Shown: positions 8,291 to 20,345 of the stretch, piece by piece
How positions within the stretch are numbered: position 1 is the stretch's first letter
Layout of the letters: each line of letters starts with the position of its first letter
Assembly (NCBI GenBank): GCA_964036295.1
Contig: OZ038468.1
Span: forward strand, 9,064,848-9,128,847
Length of the DNA stretch: 64,000 nt
Direction of reading: 5' to 3'
Origin: Plumapathes pennacea
Lineage: Eukaryota; Cnidaria; Anthozoa; Antipatharia; Myriopathidae
The notes under the pieces: generated by a model
The model's input: the letters and a program-made list of their open reading frames with translations, nothing else
Databases searched by the model: none
What the model was told of the DNA's origin: nothing
Made by a program: the position numbers and the translations under genes

Positions 8291-10951
8291 ATGTGGCGTG
8301 CTCTTAAAACTGGTTACAAACATTTTCCAAGAGGTAGGGAAGGATATAGGACCATTTGGAGAAAAAAAAAAATTTTTGAAAAATTTTTTCCCAAAGGGGA
8401 CCACTGCAGCTTTTGACACTTCCCTTTGGACAGCTCCGAGGACAAATTTTTTTTCCAAAGTCTTTCTTTTATACCCTAGTCATGTGGCGTGCTCTTAAAA
8501 GTGGATACGGACATTTTCCAAGAGGTAGGGAAGAATATAGGACCATTTGGAGAAAAAAAAAATTTTTTTGGAAAATTTTTTCCCAAAGGGGACCACTGCA
8601 GCTTTTGGCACTTCCCTTTGGACAGCACCGAGGAGAAATTTTTTTTCCAAAGTCTTTCTTTTATACCCTAGTCATGTGGCGTGCTCTTAAAAGTGGTTAC
8701 GGACATTTTCCAAGAGGTAGGGAAGGATATAGGACCATTTGGAGAAAAAAAAATTTTTTGGAAAATGTTTTCCCAAAGGGGACCACTGCAGCTTTTGGCA
8801 CTTCCCTTTGGACAGCACCGAGGACAAATTTTTTTTTCCAAAGTCTTTCTTTTATACCCTAGTCATGTGGCGTGCTCTTAAAAGTGGTTATGGATATTTT
8901 CCAAGAGGTAGGGAAGGATATAGGACCATTTGGAGGAAAACAAATATTTCGAAAATTTTTTCGCAAAGCCTCCAAAACCGAGGATGCGTCAGAAGGGGAC
9001 CACTGCAGCTTTTGGCACTTCCCTTTGGACAGCACCGAGGACAAATTTTTTTTCCAAAGTCTTTCTTTTACACCCAAGTCATGTGGGGTGCTCTTAAAAA
9101 TGGTTATGGATATTTTCCAAGAGGTAGGGAAGGATAAAGGACCATTTCGAGAAAAAAAAAATTTTTGGAAAATTTTTTCCCAAAGTCTCCAAAACCGAGG
9201 ATGTGTCGAAAGGGGACCACTGAAGCTTTTGGCACTTCCCTTTGGACAACACCGAGGACAAAATTTTTTTCCAAAGTCTTTCTTTTATAACCTAGGCATG
9301 TGGCGTGCTCTTAAAACTGGTTACAGACATTTTCCAAGAGGTAGGGAAGGATATAGGATCATTTGGAGAAAAAAAAAAATTTTTGGAAAACTTTTTCCCA
9401 AAGGGGACCACTGCAGCTTTTGACACTTCCCTTTGGACAGCTCCGAGGACAAATTTTTTTTCCAAAGTCTTTCTTTTATACCCTAGTCATGTGGCGTGCT
9501 CTTAAAAGTGGTTACGGACATTTTCCAAGAGGTAGGGAAGAATATAGGACCATTTGGAGAAAAAAAATTTTTTGAAAAATGTTTTCCCAAAGGGGACCAC
9601 TGCAGCTTTTGGCACTTCCCTTTGGACAGCACCGAGGACAAATTTTTTTTCCAAAGTCTTTCTTTTATACCCTAGTCATGTGGCGTGCTCTTAAAAGTGG
9701 TTATGGATATTTTCCAAGAGGTAGGGAAGGATATAGGACCATTTGGAGGAAAACAAATATTTCGAAAATTTTTTCGCAAAGCCCCCAAAACCGAGGATGC
9801 GTCCAAAGGGGACCACTGCAGCTTTTGGCACTTCCCTTTGGACAGCACCGAGGACAAATTTTTTTTCCAAAGTCTTTCTTTTACACCCAAGTCATGTGGC
9901 GTGCTCTTAAAAGTGGTTATGGATATTTTCCAAGAGGTAGGGAAGGATAAAGGACCATTTGGAGAAAAAAAAAATTTTTGGAAAATTTTTTCCCAAAGTC
10001 TCCAAAACCGAGGATGTGTCGAAAGGGGACCACTGAAGCTTTTGGCACTTCCCTTTGGACAACACCGAGGACAAATTTTTTTTCCAAAGTCTTTCTTTTA
10101 TAACCTAGGCATGTGGCGTGCTCTTAAAACTGGTTACAGACATTTTCCAAGAGGTAGGGAAGGATATAGGACCATTTGGAGAAAAAAAAAATTTTTGGAA
10201 AATTTTTTCCCAAAGTCTCCAAAACCGAGGATGTGTCGAAAGGGGACCACTGAAGCTTTTGGCACTTCCCTTTGGACAACACCGAGGACAAATTTTTTTC
10301 CAAAGTCTTTCTTTTATACCCTAGTCATGTGGCGTGCTCTTGAAAGTGGTTATGGATATTTTCCAAGAGGTAGGGAAGGATATAGGACCATTTGGAGAAA
10401 AAAAAATATTTGGGAAAATTTTTTCCCAAAGCCTCCAAAACCGAGGATGTGTCCAAAGGGGACCACTGCAGCTTTTGACACTTCCCTTTGGACAGCACCG
10501 AGGACAAATTTTTTTTCCAAAGTCTTTCTTTTATACCCTAGTCATGTGGCGTGCTCTTAAAAGTGGTTACGGTCATTTTCCAAGAGGTAGGGGAGGATAT
10601 AGGACCATTTGGAGAAAAAAAAAATTTTTTGGAAAATTTTTTCCCAAAGGGGACCACTGCAGCTTTTGGCACCTCCCTTTGGACAGCACCGAGGACAAAT
10701 TTTTTTTCCAAAGTCTTTCTTTTACACCCAAGTCATGTGGCGTGCTCTTAAAAGTGGTTATGGATATTTTCCAAGAGGTAGGGAAGGATAAAGGACCATT
10801 TCGAGAAAAAAAAAATTTTTGGAAAATTTTTTCCCAAAGTCTCCAAAACCGAGGATGTGTCGAAAGGGGACCACTGAAGCTTTTGGCACTTCCCTTTGGA
10901 CAGCACCGAGGACAAATTTATTTTCCAAAATCTTTCTTTTATAACCTAGGC
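8291..10951 (+). repeat. HOR copy 4, canonical 13-mer (2,661 bp)
   Basis: Same monomer order and anchor spacing as copy 1 at an offset of 8,169 bp. The correspondence continues rightwards to about 11.7 kb. Shared rare states include GGACAAAATTTTTTTCC in the e monomer (about 1085 and 9255) and the T9 tract of the c monomer (about 660 and 8830). Single-base differences include CACCTCCC near 10671. The i and j monomers at 10327 and 10544 carry GGTAGGGGAGG in j, as in copies 1 and 5. Confidence 0.88.
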
Positions 10952-13614
10952 ATGTGGCGTGCTCTTAAAACTGGTTACAAACATTTTCCAAGAGGTAGGG
11001 AAGGATATAAGACCATTTGGAGAAAAAAAAAAATTTTTGGAAAATTTTTTCCCAAAGGGGACCACTGCAGCTTTTGACACTTCCCTTTGGACAGCTCCGA
11101 GGACAAATTTTTTTTCCAAAGTCTTTCTTTTATACCCTAGTCATGTGGCGTGCTCTTAAAACTGGTTACGGACATTTTCCAAGAGGTAGGGAAGAATATA
11201 GGACCATATGGAGAAAAAAAAAATTTTTTTGGAAAATTTTTTCCCAAAGGGGACCACTGCAGCTTTTGGCACTTCCCTTTGGACAGCACCGAGGAGAAAT
11301 TTTTTTTCCAAAGTCTTTCTTTTATACCCTAGTCATGTGGCGTGCTCTTAAAAGTGGTTACGGACATTTTCCAAGAGGTAGGGAAGGATATAGGACCATT
11401 TGGAGAAAAAAAAATTTTTTGGAAAATGTTTTCCCAAAGGGGACCACTGCAGCTTTTGGCACTTCCCTTTGGACAGCACCGAGGACAAATTTTTTTTCCA
11501 AAGTCTTTCTTTTATACCCTAGTCATGTGGCGTGCTCTTAAAAGTGGTTATGGATATTTTCCAAGAGGTAGGGAAGGATATAGGACCATTTGGAGGAAAA
11601 CAAATATTTCGAAAATTTTTTCGCAAAGCCTCCAAAACTGAGGATGCGTCAGAAGGGGACCACTGCAGCTTTTGGCACTTCCCTTTGGACAGCACCGAGG
11701 ACAAATTTTTTTTCCAAAGTCTTTCTTTTACACCCAAGTCATGTGGCGTGCTCTTAAAAGTGGTTATGGATATTTTCCAAGAGGTAGGGAAGGATAAAGG
11801 ACCATTTCGAGAAAAAAAAAATTTTTGGAAAATTTTTTCCCAAAGTCTCCAAAACCGAGGATGTGTCGAAAGGGGACCACTGAAGCTTTTGGCACTTCCC
11901 TTTGGACAGCACCGAGGACAAATTTTTTTTCCAAAAACTTTCTTTTATAACCTAGGCATGTGGCGTGCTCTTAAAACTGGTTACAAACATTTTCCAAGAG
12001 GTAGGGAAGGATATAGGACCATTTGGAGAAAAAAAAAAATTTTTGAAAAATTTTTTCCCAAAGGGGACCACTGCAGCTTTTGACACTTCCCTTTGGACAG
12101 CTCCGAGGACAAATTTTTTTTCCAAAGTCTTTCTTTTATACCCTAGTCATGTGGCGTGCTCTTAAAAGTGGTTACGGACATTTTCCAAGAGGTAGGGAAG
12201 AATATAGGACCATTTGGAGAAAAAAAAAATTTTTTTGGAAAATTTTTTCCCAAAGGGGACCACTGCAGCTTTTGGCACTTCCCTTTGGACAGCACCGAGG
12301 AGAAATTTTTTTTCCAAAGTCTTTCTTTTATACCCTAGTCATGTGGCGTGCTCTTAAAAGTGGTTATGGATATTTTCCAAGAGGTAGGGAAGGATATAGG
12401 ACCATTTGGAGGAAAACAAATATTTCGAAAATTTTTTCGCAAAGCCCCCAAAACCGAGAATGCGTCCAAAGGGGACCACTGCAGCTTTTGGCACTTCCCT
12501 TTGGACAGCACCGAGGACAAATTTTTTTTCCAAAGTCTTTCTTTTACACCCAAGTCATGTGGCGTGCTCTTAAAAGTGGTTATGGATATTTTCCAAGAGG
12601 TAGGGAAGGATAAAGGACCATTTGGAGAAAAAAAAAATTTTTGGAAAATTTTTTCCCAAAGTCTCCAAAACCGAGGATGTGTCGAAAGGGGACCACTGAA
12701 GCTTTTGGCACTTCCCTTTGGACAACACCGAGGACAAATTTTTTTTCCAAAGTCTTTCTTTTATAACCTAGGCATGTGGCGTGCTCTTAAAACTGGTTAC
12801 AGACATTTTCCAAGAGGTAGGGAAGGATATAGGACCATTTGGAGAAAAAAAAAATTTTTGGAAAATTTTTTCCCAAAGTCTCCAAAACCGAGGATGTGTC
12901 GAAAGGGGACCACTGAAGCTTTTGGCACTTCCCTTTGGACAACACCGAGGACAAATTTTTTTCCAAAGTCTTTCTTTTATACCCTAGTCATGTGGCGTGC
13001 TCTTGAAAGTGGTTATGGATATTTTCCAAGAGGTAGGGAAGGATATAGGACCATTTGGAGAAAAAAAAATATTTGGGAAAATTTTTTCCCAAAGCCTCCA
13101 AAACCGAGGATGTGTCCAAAGGGGACCACTGCAGCTTTTGACACTTCCCTTTGGACAGCACCGAGGACAAATTTTTTTTCCAAAGTCTTTCTTTTATACC
13201 CTAGTCATGTGGCGTGCTCTTAAAAGTGGTTACGGTCATTTTCCAAGAGGTAGGGGAGGATATAGGACCATTTGGAGAAAAAAAAAATTTTTTGGAAAAT
13301 TTTTTCCCAAAGGGGACCACTGCAGCTTTTGGCACTTCCCTTTGGACAGCACCGAGGACAAATTTTTTTTCCAAAGTCTTTCTTTTACACCCAAGTCATG
13401 TGGCGTGCTCTTAAAAGTGGTTATGGATATTTTCCAAGAGGTAGGGAAGGATAAAGGACCATTTCGAGAAAAAAAAAATTTTTGGAAAATTTTTTCCCAA
13501 AGTCTCCAAAACCGAGGATGTGTCGAAAGGGGACCACTGAAGCTTTTGGCACTTCCCTTTGGACAGCACCGAGGACAAATTTATTTTCCAAAATCTTTCT
13601 TTTATAACCTAGGC
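10952..13614 (+). repeat. HOR copy 5, 13-mer with an internal swap (2,663 bp)
   Basis: The order is a, b, c, d, e, a, b, d', e', h, i, j, e''. The f-g pair of the canonical unit is replaced by a second a-b pair at 11958-12340. That pair is close to the start of the window: positions 1 to about 500 match 11837 to about 12340 at offset 11,836, including the rare CCAAAAACTTTC. The total stays near 2.66 kb because the swapped pieces are about equal in length. The swap is therefore invisible in length but clear in sequence. Confidence 0.83.
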
Positions 13615-16600
13615 ATGTGGCGTGCTCTTAAAACTGGTTACAAACATTTTCCAAGAGGTAGGGAAGGATATAGGACCATTTGGAGAAAAAAAAAAATTTT
13701 TGGAAAATTTTTTCCCAAAGGGGACCACTGCAGCTTTTGACACTTCCCTTTGGACAGCTCCGAGGACAAATTTTTTTTCCAAAGTCTTTCTTTTATACCC
13801 TAGTCATGTGGCGTGCTCTTAAAACTGGTTACGGACATTTTCCAAGAGGTAGGGAAGAATATAGGACCATATGGAGAAAAAAAAAATTTTTTTTGGAAAA
13901 TTTTTTCCCAAAGGGGACCACTGCAGCTTTTGGCACTTCCCTTTGGACAGCACCGAGGAGAAATTTTTTTTCCAAAGTCTTTCTTTTATACCCTAGTCAT
14001 GTGGCGTGCTCTTAAAAGCGGTTACGGACATTTTCCAAGAGGTAGGGAAGGATATAGGACCATTTGGAGAAAAAAAAATTTTTTGGAAAATGTTTTCCCA
14101 AAGGGGACCACTGCAGCTTTTGGCACTTCCCTTTGGACAGCACCGAGGACAAATTTTTTTTCCAAAGTCTTTCTTTTATACCCTAGTCATGTGGCGTGCT
14201 CTTAAAAGTGGTTATGGATATTTTCCAAGAGGTAGGGAAGGATATAGGACCATTTGGAGGAAAACAAATATTTCGAAAATTTTTTCGCAAAGCCTCCAAA
14301 ACTGAGGATGCGTCAGAAGGGGACCACTGCAGCTTTTGGCACTTCCCTTTGGACAACACCGACGACAAATTTTTTTTCCAAAGTCTTTCTTTTACACCCA
14401 AGTCATGTGGCGTGCTCTTAAAAATGGTTATGGATATTTTCCAAGAGGTAGGGAAGGATAAAGGACCATTTGGAGAAAAAAAAAATTTTTGGAAAATTTT
14501 TTCCCAAAGTCTCCAAAACCGAGGATGTGTCGAAAGGGGACCACTGAAGCTTTTGGCACTTCCCTTTGGACAACACCGAGGACAAATTTTTTTTCCAAAG
14601 TCTTTCTTTTATAACCTAGGCATGTGGCGTGCTCTTAAAAGTGGTTACAGACATTTTCCAAGAGGTAGGGAAGGATATAGGATCATTTGGAGAAAAAAAA
14701 AAATTTTTGGAAAACTTTTTCCCAAAGGGGACCACTGCAGCTTTTGACACTTCCCTTTGGACAGCTCCGAGGACAAATTTTTTTTCCAAAGTCTTTCATT
14801 TATACCCTAGTCATGTGGCGTGCTCTTAAAAGTGGTTACGGACATTTTCCAAGAGGTAGGGAAGAATATAGGACCATTTGGAGAAAAAGAAAATTTTTTT
14901 GGAAAATTTTTTCCCAAAGGGGACCACTGCAGCTTTTGGCACTTCCCTTTGGACAGCACCGAGGAGAAATTTTTTTTCCAAAGTCTTTCTTTTATACCCT
15001 AGTCATGTGGCGTGCTCTTAAAAGTGGTTACGGACATTTTCCAAGAGGTAGGGAAGGATATAGGACCATTTGGAGAAAAAAAAAATTTTTGGAAAATTTT
15101 TTCCCAAAGGGGACCACTGCAGCTTTTGGCACTTCCCTTTGGACAGCACCCAGGACAAGTTTTTTTTCCAAAGTCTTTCTTTTATACCCTAGTCATGTGG
15201 CGTGCTCTTAAAAGTGGTTACGGACATTTTCCAAGAGGTAGGGAAGGATATAGGACCATTTGGAGAAAAAAAAATTTTTTGGAAAATTTTTTTCCAAAGG
15301 GGACCACTGCAGCTTTTGGCACTTTTCTTTGGTCAGCACCGAGGACAAATTTTTTTTCCAAAGTCTTTCTTTTATACCCTAGTCATGTGGCGTGCTCTTG
15401 AAAGTGGTTATGGATATTTTCCAAGAGGTAGGGAAGGATATAGGACCATTTGGAGAAAAAAAAATTTTTGGAAAATTTTTTCCCAAAGCCTCCAAAACCG
15501 AGGATGCGTCCAAAGGGGACCACTGCAGCTTTTGGCACTTCCCTTTGCACAGCACCGAGGACAAATTTTTTTTCCAAAGTCTTTCTTTTACACCCAAGTC
15601 ATGTGGCGTGCTCTTAAAAGTGGTTATGGATATTTCCCAAGAGGTAGGGAAGGATAAAGGACCATTTGGAGAAAAAAAAATTTTTGGAAAATTTTTTCCC
15701 AAAGTCTCCAAAACCGAGGATGTGTCCAAAGGGGACCACTGCAGCTTTTGACACTTCCCTTTGGACAGCACCGAGGACAAATTTTTTTTCCAAAGTCTTT
15801 CTTTTATACCCTAGTCATGTGGCGTGCTCTTAAAAGTGGTTACGGACATTTTCCAAGAGGTAGGGAAGGATATAGGACCATTTGGAGAAAAAAAATTTTT
15901 TGGAAAATGTTTTCCCAAAGGGGACCACTGCAGCTTTTGGCACTTCCTTTTGGACAGCACCGAGGACAAATTTTTTTTCCAAAGTCTTTCTTTTATACCC
16001 TAGTCATGTGGCGTGCTCTTAAAAGTGGTTATGGATATTTTCCAAGAGGTAGGGAAGGATATAGGACCATTTGGAGGAAAACAAATATTTCGAAAATTTT
16101 TTCGCAAAGCCTCCAAAACCGAGGATGCGTCAGAAGGGGACCACTGCAGCTTTTGGCACTTCCCTTTGGACAGCACCGAGGACAAATTTTTTTTCCAAAG
16201 TCTTTCTTTTACACCCAAGTCATGTGGGGTGCTCTTAAAAATGGTTATGGATATTTTCCAAGAGGTAGGGAAGGATAAAGGACCATTTCGAGAAAAAAAA
16301 AATTTTTGGAAAATTTTTTCCCAAAGTCTCCAAAACCGAGGATGTGTCGAAAGGGGACCACTGAAGCTTTTGGCACTTCCCTTTGGACAACACCGAGGAC
16401 AAATTTTTTTTCCAAAGTCTTTCTTTTATAACCTAGGCATGTGGCGTGCTCTTAAAACTGGTTACAGACATTTTCCAAGAGGTAGGGAAGGATATAGGAT
16501 CATTTGGAGAAAAAAAAAAATTTTTGGAAAACTTTTTCCCAAAGGGGACCACTGCAGCTTTTGACACTTCCCTTTGGACAGCTCCGAGGACAAATTTTTT

Positions 16601-17875
16601 TTCCAAAGTCTTTCTTTTATACCCTAGTCATGTGGCGTGCTCTTAAAAGTGGTTACGGACATTTTCCAAGAGGTAGGGAAGAATTTAGGACCATTTGGAG
16701 AAAAAAAATTTTTTGGAAAATGTTTTCCCAAAGGGGACCACTGCAGCTTTTGGCACTTCCCTTTGGACAGCACCGAGGACAAATTTTTTTTCCAAAGTCT
16801 TTCTTTTATACCCTAGTCATGTGGCGTGCTCTTAAAAGTGGTTATGGATATTTTCCAAGAGGTAGGGAAGGATATAGGACCATTTGGAGGAAAACAAATA
16901 TTTCGAAAATTTTTTCGCAAAGCCCCCAAAACCGAGGATGCGTCCAAAGGGGACCACTGCAGCTTTTGGCACTTCCCTTTGGACAGCACCGAGGACAAAT
17001 TTTTTTTCCAAAGTCTTTCTTTTACACCCAAGTCATGTGGCGTGCTCTTAAAAGTGGTTATGGATATTTTCCAAGAGGTAGGGAAGGATAAAGGACCATT
17101 TGGAGAAAAAAAAAATTTTTGGAAAATTTTTTCCCAAAGTCTCCAAAACCGAGGATGTGTCGAAAGGGGACCACTGAAGCTTTTGGCACTTCCCTTTGGA
17201 CAACACCGAGGACAAATTTTTTTCCAAAGTCTTTCTTTTATACCCTAGTCATGTGGCGTGCTCTTGAAAGTGGTTATGGATATTTTCCAAGCGGTAGGGA
17301 AGGATATAGGACCATTTGGAGAAAAAAAAATATTTGGGAAAATTTTTTCCCAAAGCCTCCAAAACTGAGGATGTGTCCAAAGGGGACCACTGCAGCTTTT
17401 GAAACTTCCCTTTGGACAGCACCGAGGACAAATTTTTTTTCCAAAGTCTTTCTTTTATACCCTAGTCATGTGGCGTGCTCTTAAAAGTGGTTACGGTCAT
17501 TTTCCAAGAGGTAGGGAAGGATATAGGACCATTTGGAGAAAAAAAACATTTTTTGGAAAATTTTTTCCCAAAGGGGACCACTGCAGCTTTTGGCACTTCC
17601 CTTTGGACAGCACCGAGGACAAATTTTTTTTCCAAAGTCTTTCTTTTACACCCGAGTCATGTGGCGTGCTCTTAAAAGTGGTTATGGATATTTTCCAAGA
17701 GGTAGGGAAGGATAAAGGACCATTTCGAGAAAAAAAAAATTTTTGGAAAATTTTTTCCCAAAGTCTCCAAAACCGAGGATGTGTCGAAAGGGGACCACTG
17801 AAGCTTTTGGCACTTCCCTTTGGACAGCACCGAGGACAAATTTTTTTTCCAAAATCTTTCTTTTATAACCTAGGC
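13615..17875 (+). repeat. HOR copy 6, expanded (21 monomers, 4,261 bp)
   Basis: The order is a, b, c, d, e, f, b, k, l, m, n, g, d, e, f, g, d', e'/h, i, j, e''. The extra k-l-m-n module (15005-15816) carries markers seen nowhere in the 13-mer: CACCCAGGACAAGTTT (k), TTTGGTCAGCACC (l), CCTTTGCACAGCACC (m) and GGATATTTCCCAAG (n). The stretch from about 13.6 to 16.0 kb recurs at offset 6,730 (20.35-22.75 kb), including GTCTTTCATTTATACC near 14795 and GAGAAAAAGAAAATTT near 14881. Confidence 0.83.
15005..15816 (+). repeat. k-l-m-n module, copy 1
   Basis: Four monomers (190, 190, 216 and 216 bp) that travel together; equivalents lie at 21735-22546 and 48196-49008. The l monomer is marked by a private GGTCAGCACC and CTTTTCTTTGG. 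The m and n monomers have CCTTTGCACAG and TATTTCCCAAGAGG. Related m/n-like monomers without the l marker occur at 31674-32080, 41466-41898 and 42305-42738. Confidence 0.85.
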
Positions 17876-20345
17876 ATGTGGCGTGCTCTTAAAACTGGTT
17901 ACAAACATTTTCCAAGAGGTAGGGAAGGATATAGGACCATTTGGAGAAAAAAAAAAATTTTTGAAAAATTTTTTCCCAAAGGGGACCACTGCAGCTTTTG
18001 ACACTTCCCTTTGGACAGCTCCGAGGACAAATTTTTTTTCCAAAGTCTTTCTTTTATACCCTAGTCATGTGGCGTGCTCTTAAAAGTGGTTACGGACATT
18101 TTCCAAGAGGTAGGGAAGAATATAGGACCATTTGGAGAAAAAAAAAATTTTTTTGGAAAATTTTTTCCCAAAGGGGACCACTGCAGCTTTTGGCACTTCC
18201 CTTTGGACAGCACCGAGGAGAAATTTTTTTTCCAAAGTCTTTCTTTTATACCCTAGTCATGTGGCGTGCTCTTAAAAGTGGTTACGGACATTTTCCAAGA
18301 GGTAGGGAAGGATATAGGACCATTTGGAGAAAAAAAAATTTTTTGGAAAATGTTTTCCCAAAGGGGACCACTGCAGCTTTTGGCACTTCCCTTTGGACAG
18401 CACCGAGGACAAATTTTTTTTTCCAAAGTCTTTCTTTTATACCCTAGTCATGTGGCGTGCTCTTAAAAGTGGTTATGGATATTTTCCAAGAGGTAGGGAA
18501 GGATATAGGACCATTTGGAGGAAAACAAATATTTCGAAAATTTTTTCGCAAAGCCTCCAAAACCGAGGATGCGTCAGAAGGGGACCACTGCAGCTTTTGG
18601 CACTTCCCTTTGGACAGCACCGAGGACAAATTTTTTTTCCAAAGTCTTTCTTTTACACCCAAGTCATGTGGGGTGCTCTTAAAAATGGTTATGGATATTT
18701 TCCAAGAGGTAGGGAAGGATAAAGGACCATTTCGAGAAAAAAAAAATTTTTGGAAAATTTTTTCCCAAAGTCTCCAAAACCGAGGATGTGTCGAAAGGGG
18801 ACCACTGAAGCTTTTGGCACTTCCCTTTGGACAACACCGAGGACAAAATTTTTTTCCAAAGTCTTTCTTTTATAACCTAGGCATGTGGCGTGCTCTTAAA
18901 ACTGGTTACAGACATTTTCCAAGAGGTAGGGAAGGATATAGGATCATTTGGAGAAAAAAAAAAATTTTTGGAAAACTTTTTCCCAAAGGGGACCACTGCA
19001 GCTTTTGACACTTCCCTTTGGACAGCTCCGAGGACAAATTTTTTTTCCAAAGTCTTTCTTTTATACCCTAGTCATGTGGCGTGCTCTTAAAAGTGGTTAC
19101 GGACATTTTCCAAGAGGTAGGGAAGAATATAGGACCATTTGGAGAAAAAAAATTTTTTGAAAAATGTTTTCCCAAAGGGGACCACTGCAGCTTTTGGCAC
19201 TTCCCTTTGGACAGCACCGAGGACAAATTTTTTTTCCAAAGTCTTTCTTTTATACCCTAGTCATGTGGCGTGCTCTTAAAAGTGGTTATGGATATTTTCC
19301 AAGAGGTAGGGAAGGATATAGGACCATTTGGAGGAAAACAAATATTTCGAAAATTTTTTCGCAAAGCCCCCAAAACCGAGGATGCGTCCAAAGGGGACCA
19401 CTGCAGCTTTTGGCACTTCCCTTTGGACAGCACCGAGGACAAATTTTTTTTCCAAAGTCTTTCTTTTACACCCAAGTCATGTGGCGTGCTCTTAAAAGTG
19501 GTTATGGATATTTTCCAAGAGGTAGGGAAGGATAAAGGACCATTTGGAGAAAAAAAAAATTTTTGGAAAATTTTTTCCCAAAGTCTCCAAAACCGAGGAT
19601 GTGTCGAAAGGGGACCACTGAAGCTTTTGGCACTTCCCTTTGGACAACACCGAGGACAAATTTTTTTTCCAAAGTCTTTCTTTTATAACCTAGGCATGTG
19701 GCGTGCTCTTAAAACTGGTTACAGACATTTTCCAAGAGGTAGGGAAGGATATAGGACCATTTGGAGAAAAAAAAAATTTTTGGAAAATTTTTTCCCAAAG
19801 TCTCCAAAACCGAGGATGTGTCGAAAGGGGACCACTGAAGCTTTTGGCACTTCCCTTTGGACAACACCGAGGACAAATTTTTTTCCAAAGTCTTTCTTTT
19901 ATACCCTAGTCATGTGGCGTGCTCTTGAAAGTGGTTATGGATATTTTCCAAGAGGTAGGGAAGGATATAGGACCATTTGGAGAAAAAAAAATATTTGGGA
20001 AAATTTTTTCCCAAAGCCTCCAAAACCGAGGATGTGTCCAAAGGGGACCACTGCAGCTTTTGACACTTCCCTTTGGACAGCACCGAGGACAAATTTTTTT
20101 TCCAAAGTCTTTCTTTTACACCCAAGTCATATGGCGTACTCTTAAAAGTGGTTATGGATATTTTCCAAGAGGTAGGGAAGGATAAAGGACCATTTCGAGA
20201 AAAAAAAAATTTTTGGAAAATTTTTTCCCAAAGTCTCCAAAACCGAGGATGTGTCGAAAGGGGACCACTGAAGCTTTTGGCACTTCCCTTTGGACAGCAC
20301 CGAGGACAAATTTATTTTCCATAATCTTTCTTTTATAACCTAGGC
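17876..20345 (+). repeat. HOR copy 7, contracted (12 monomers, 2,470 bp)
   Basis: It follows the 13-mer exactly (offset 9,585 from copy 4) through monomer i, then loses one 191-bp period. The i monomer is fused to the end of j, and the array resumes with e'' at 20129 (offset now 9,394). It shares the T9 tract and GGACAAAATTTT of copies 1 and 4. Confidence 0.86.
19912..20128 (+). repeat. i/j chimeric monomer marking a one-monomer deletion
   Basis: The start is i-type (CTTGAAAG, ATATTTGGG, CTTTTGACAC near 20060) but the end is j-type (TTACACCCAAGTC near 20117). The exchange point therefore lies between about 20063 and 20116, in the T-tract region. The following monomer has two private substitutions in the anchor (CATATGGCGTACTC). 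Confidence 0.85.
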
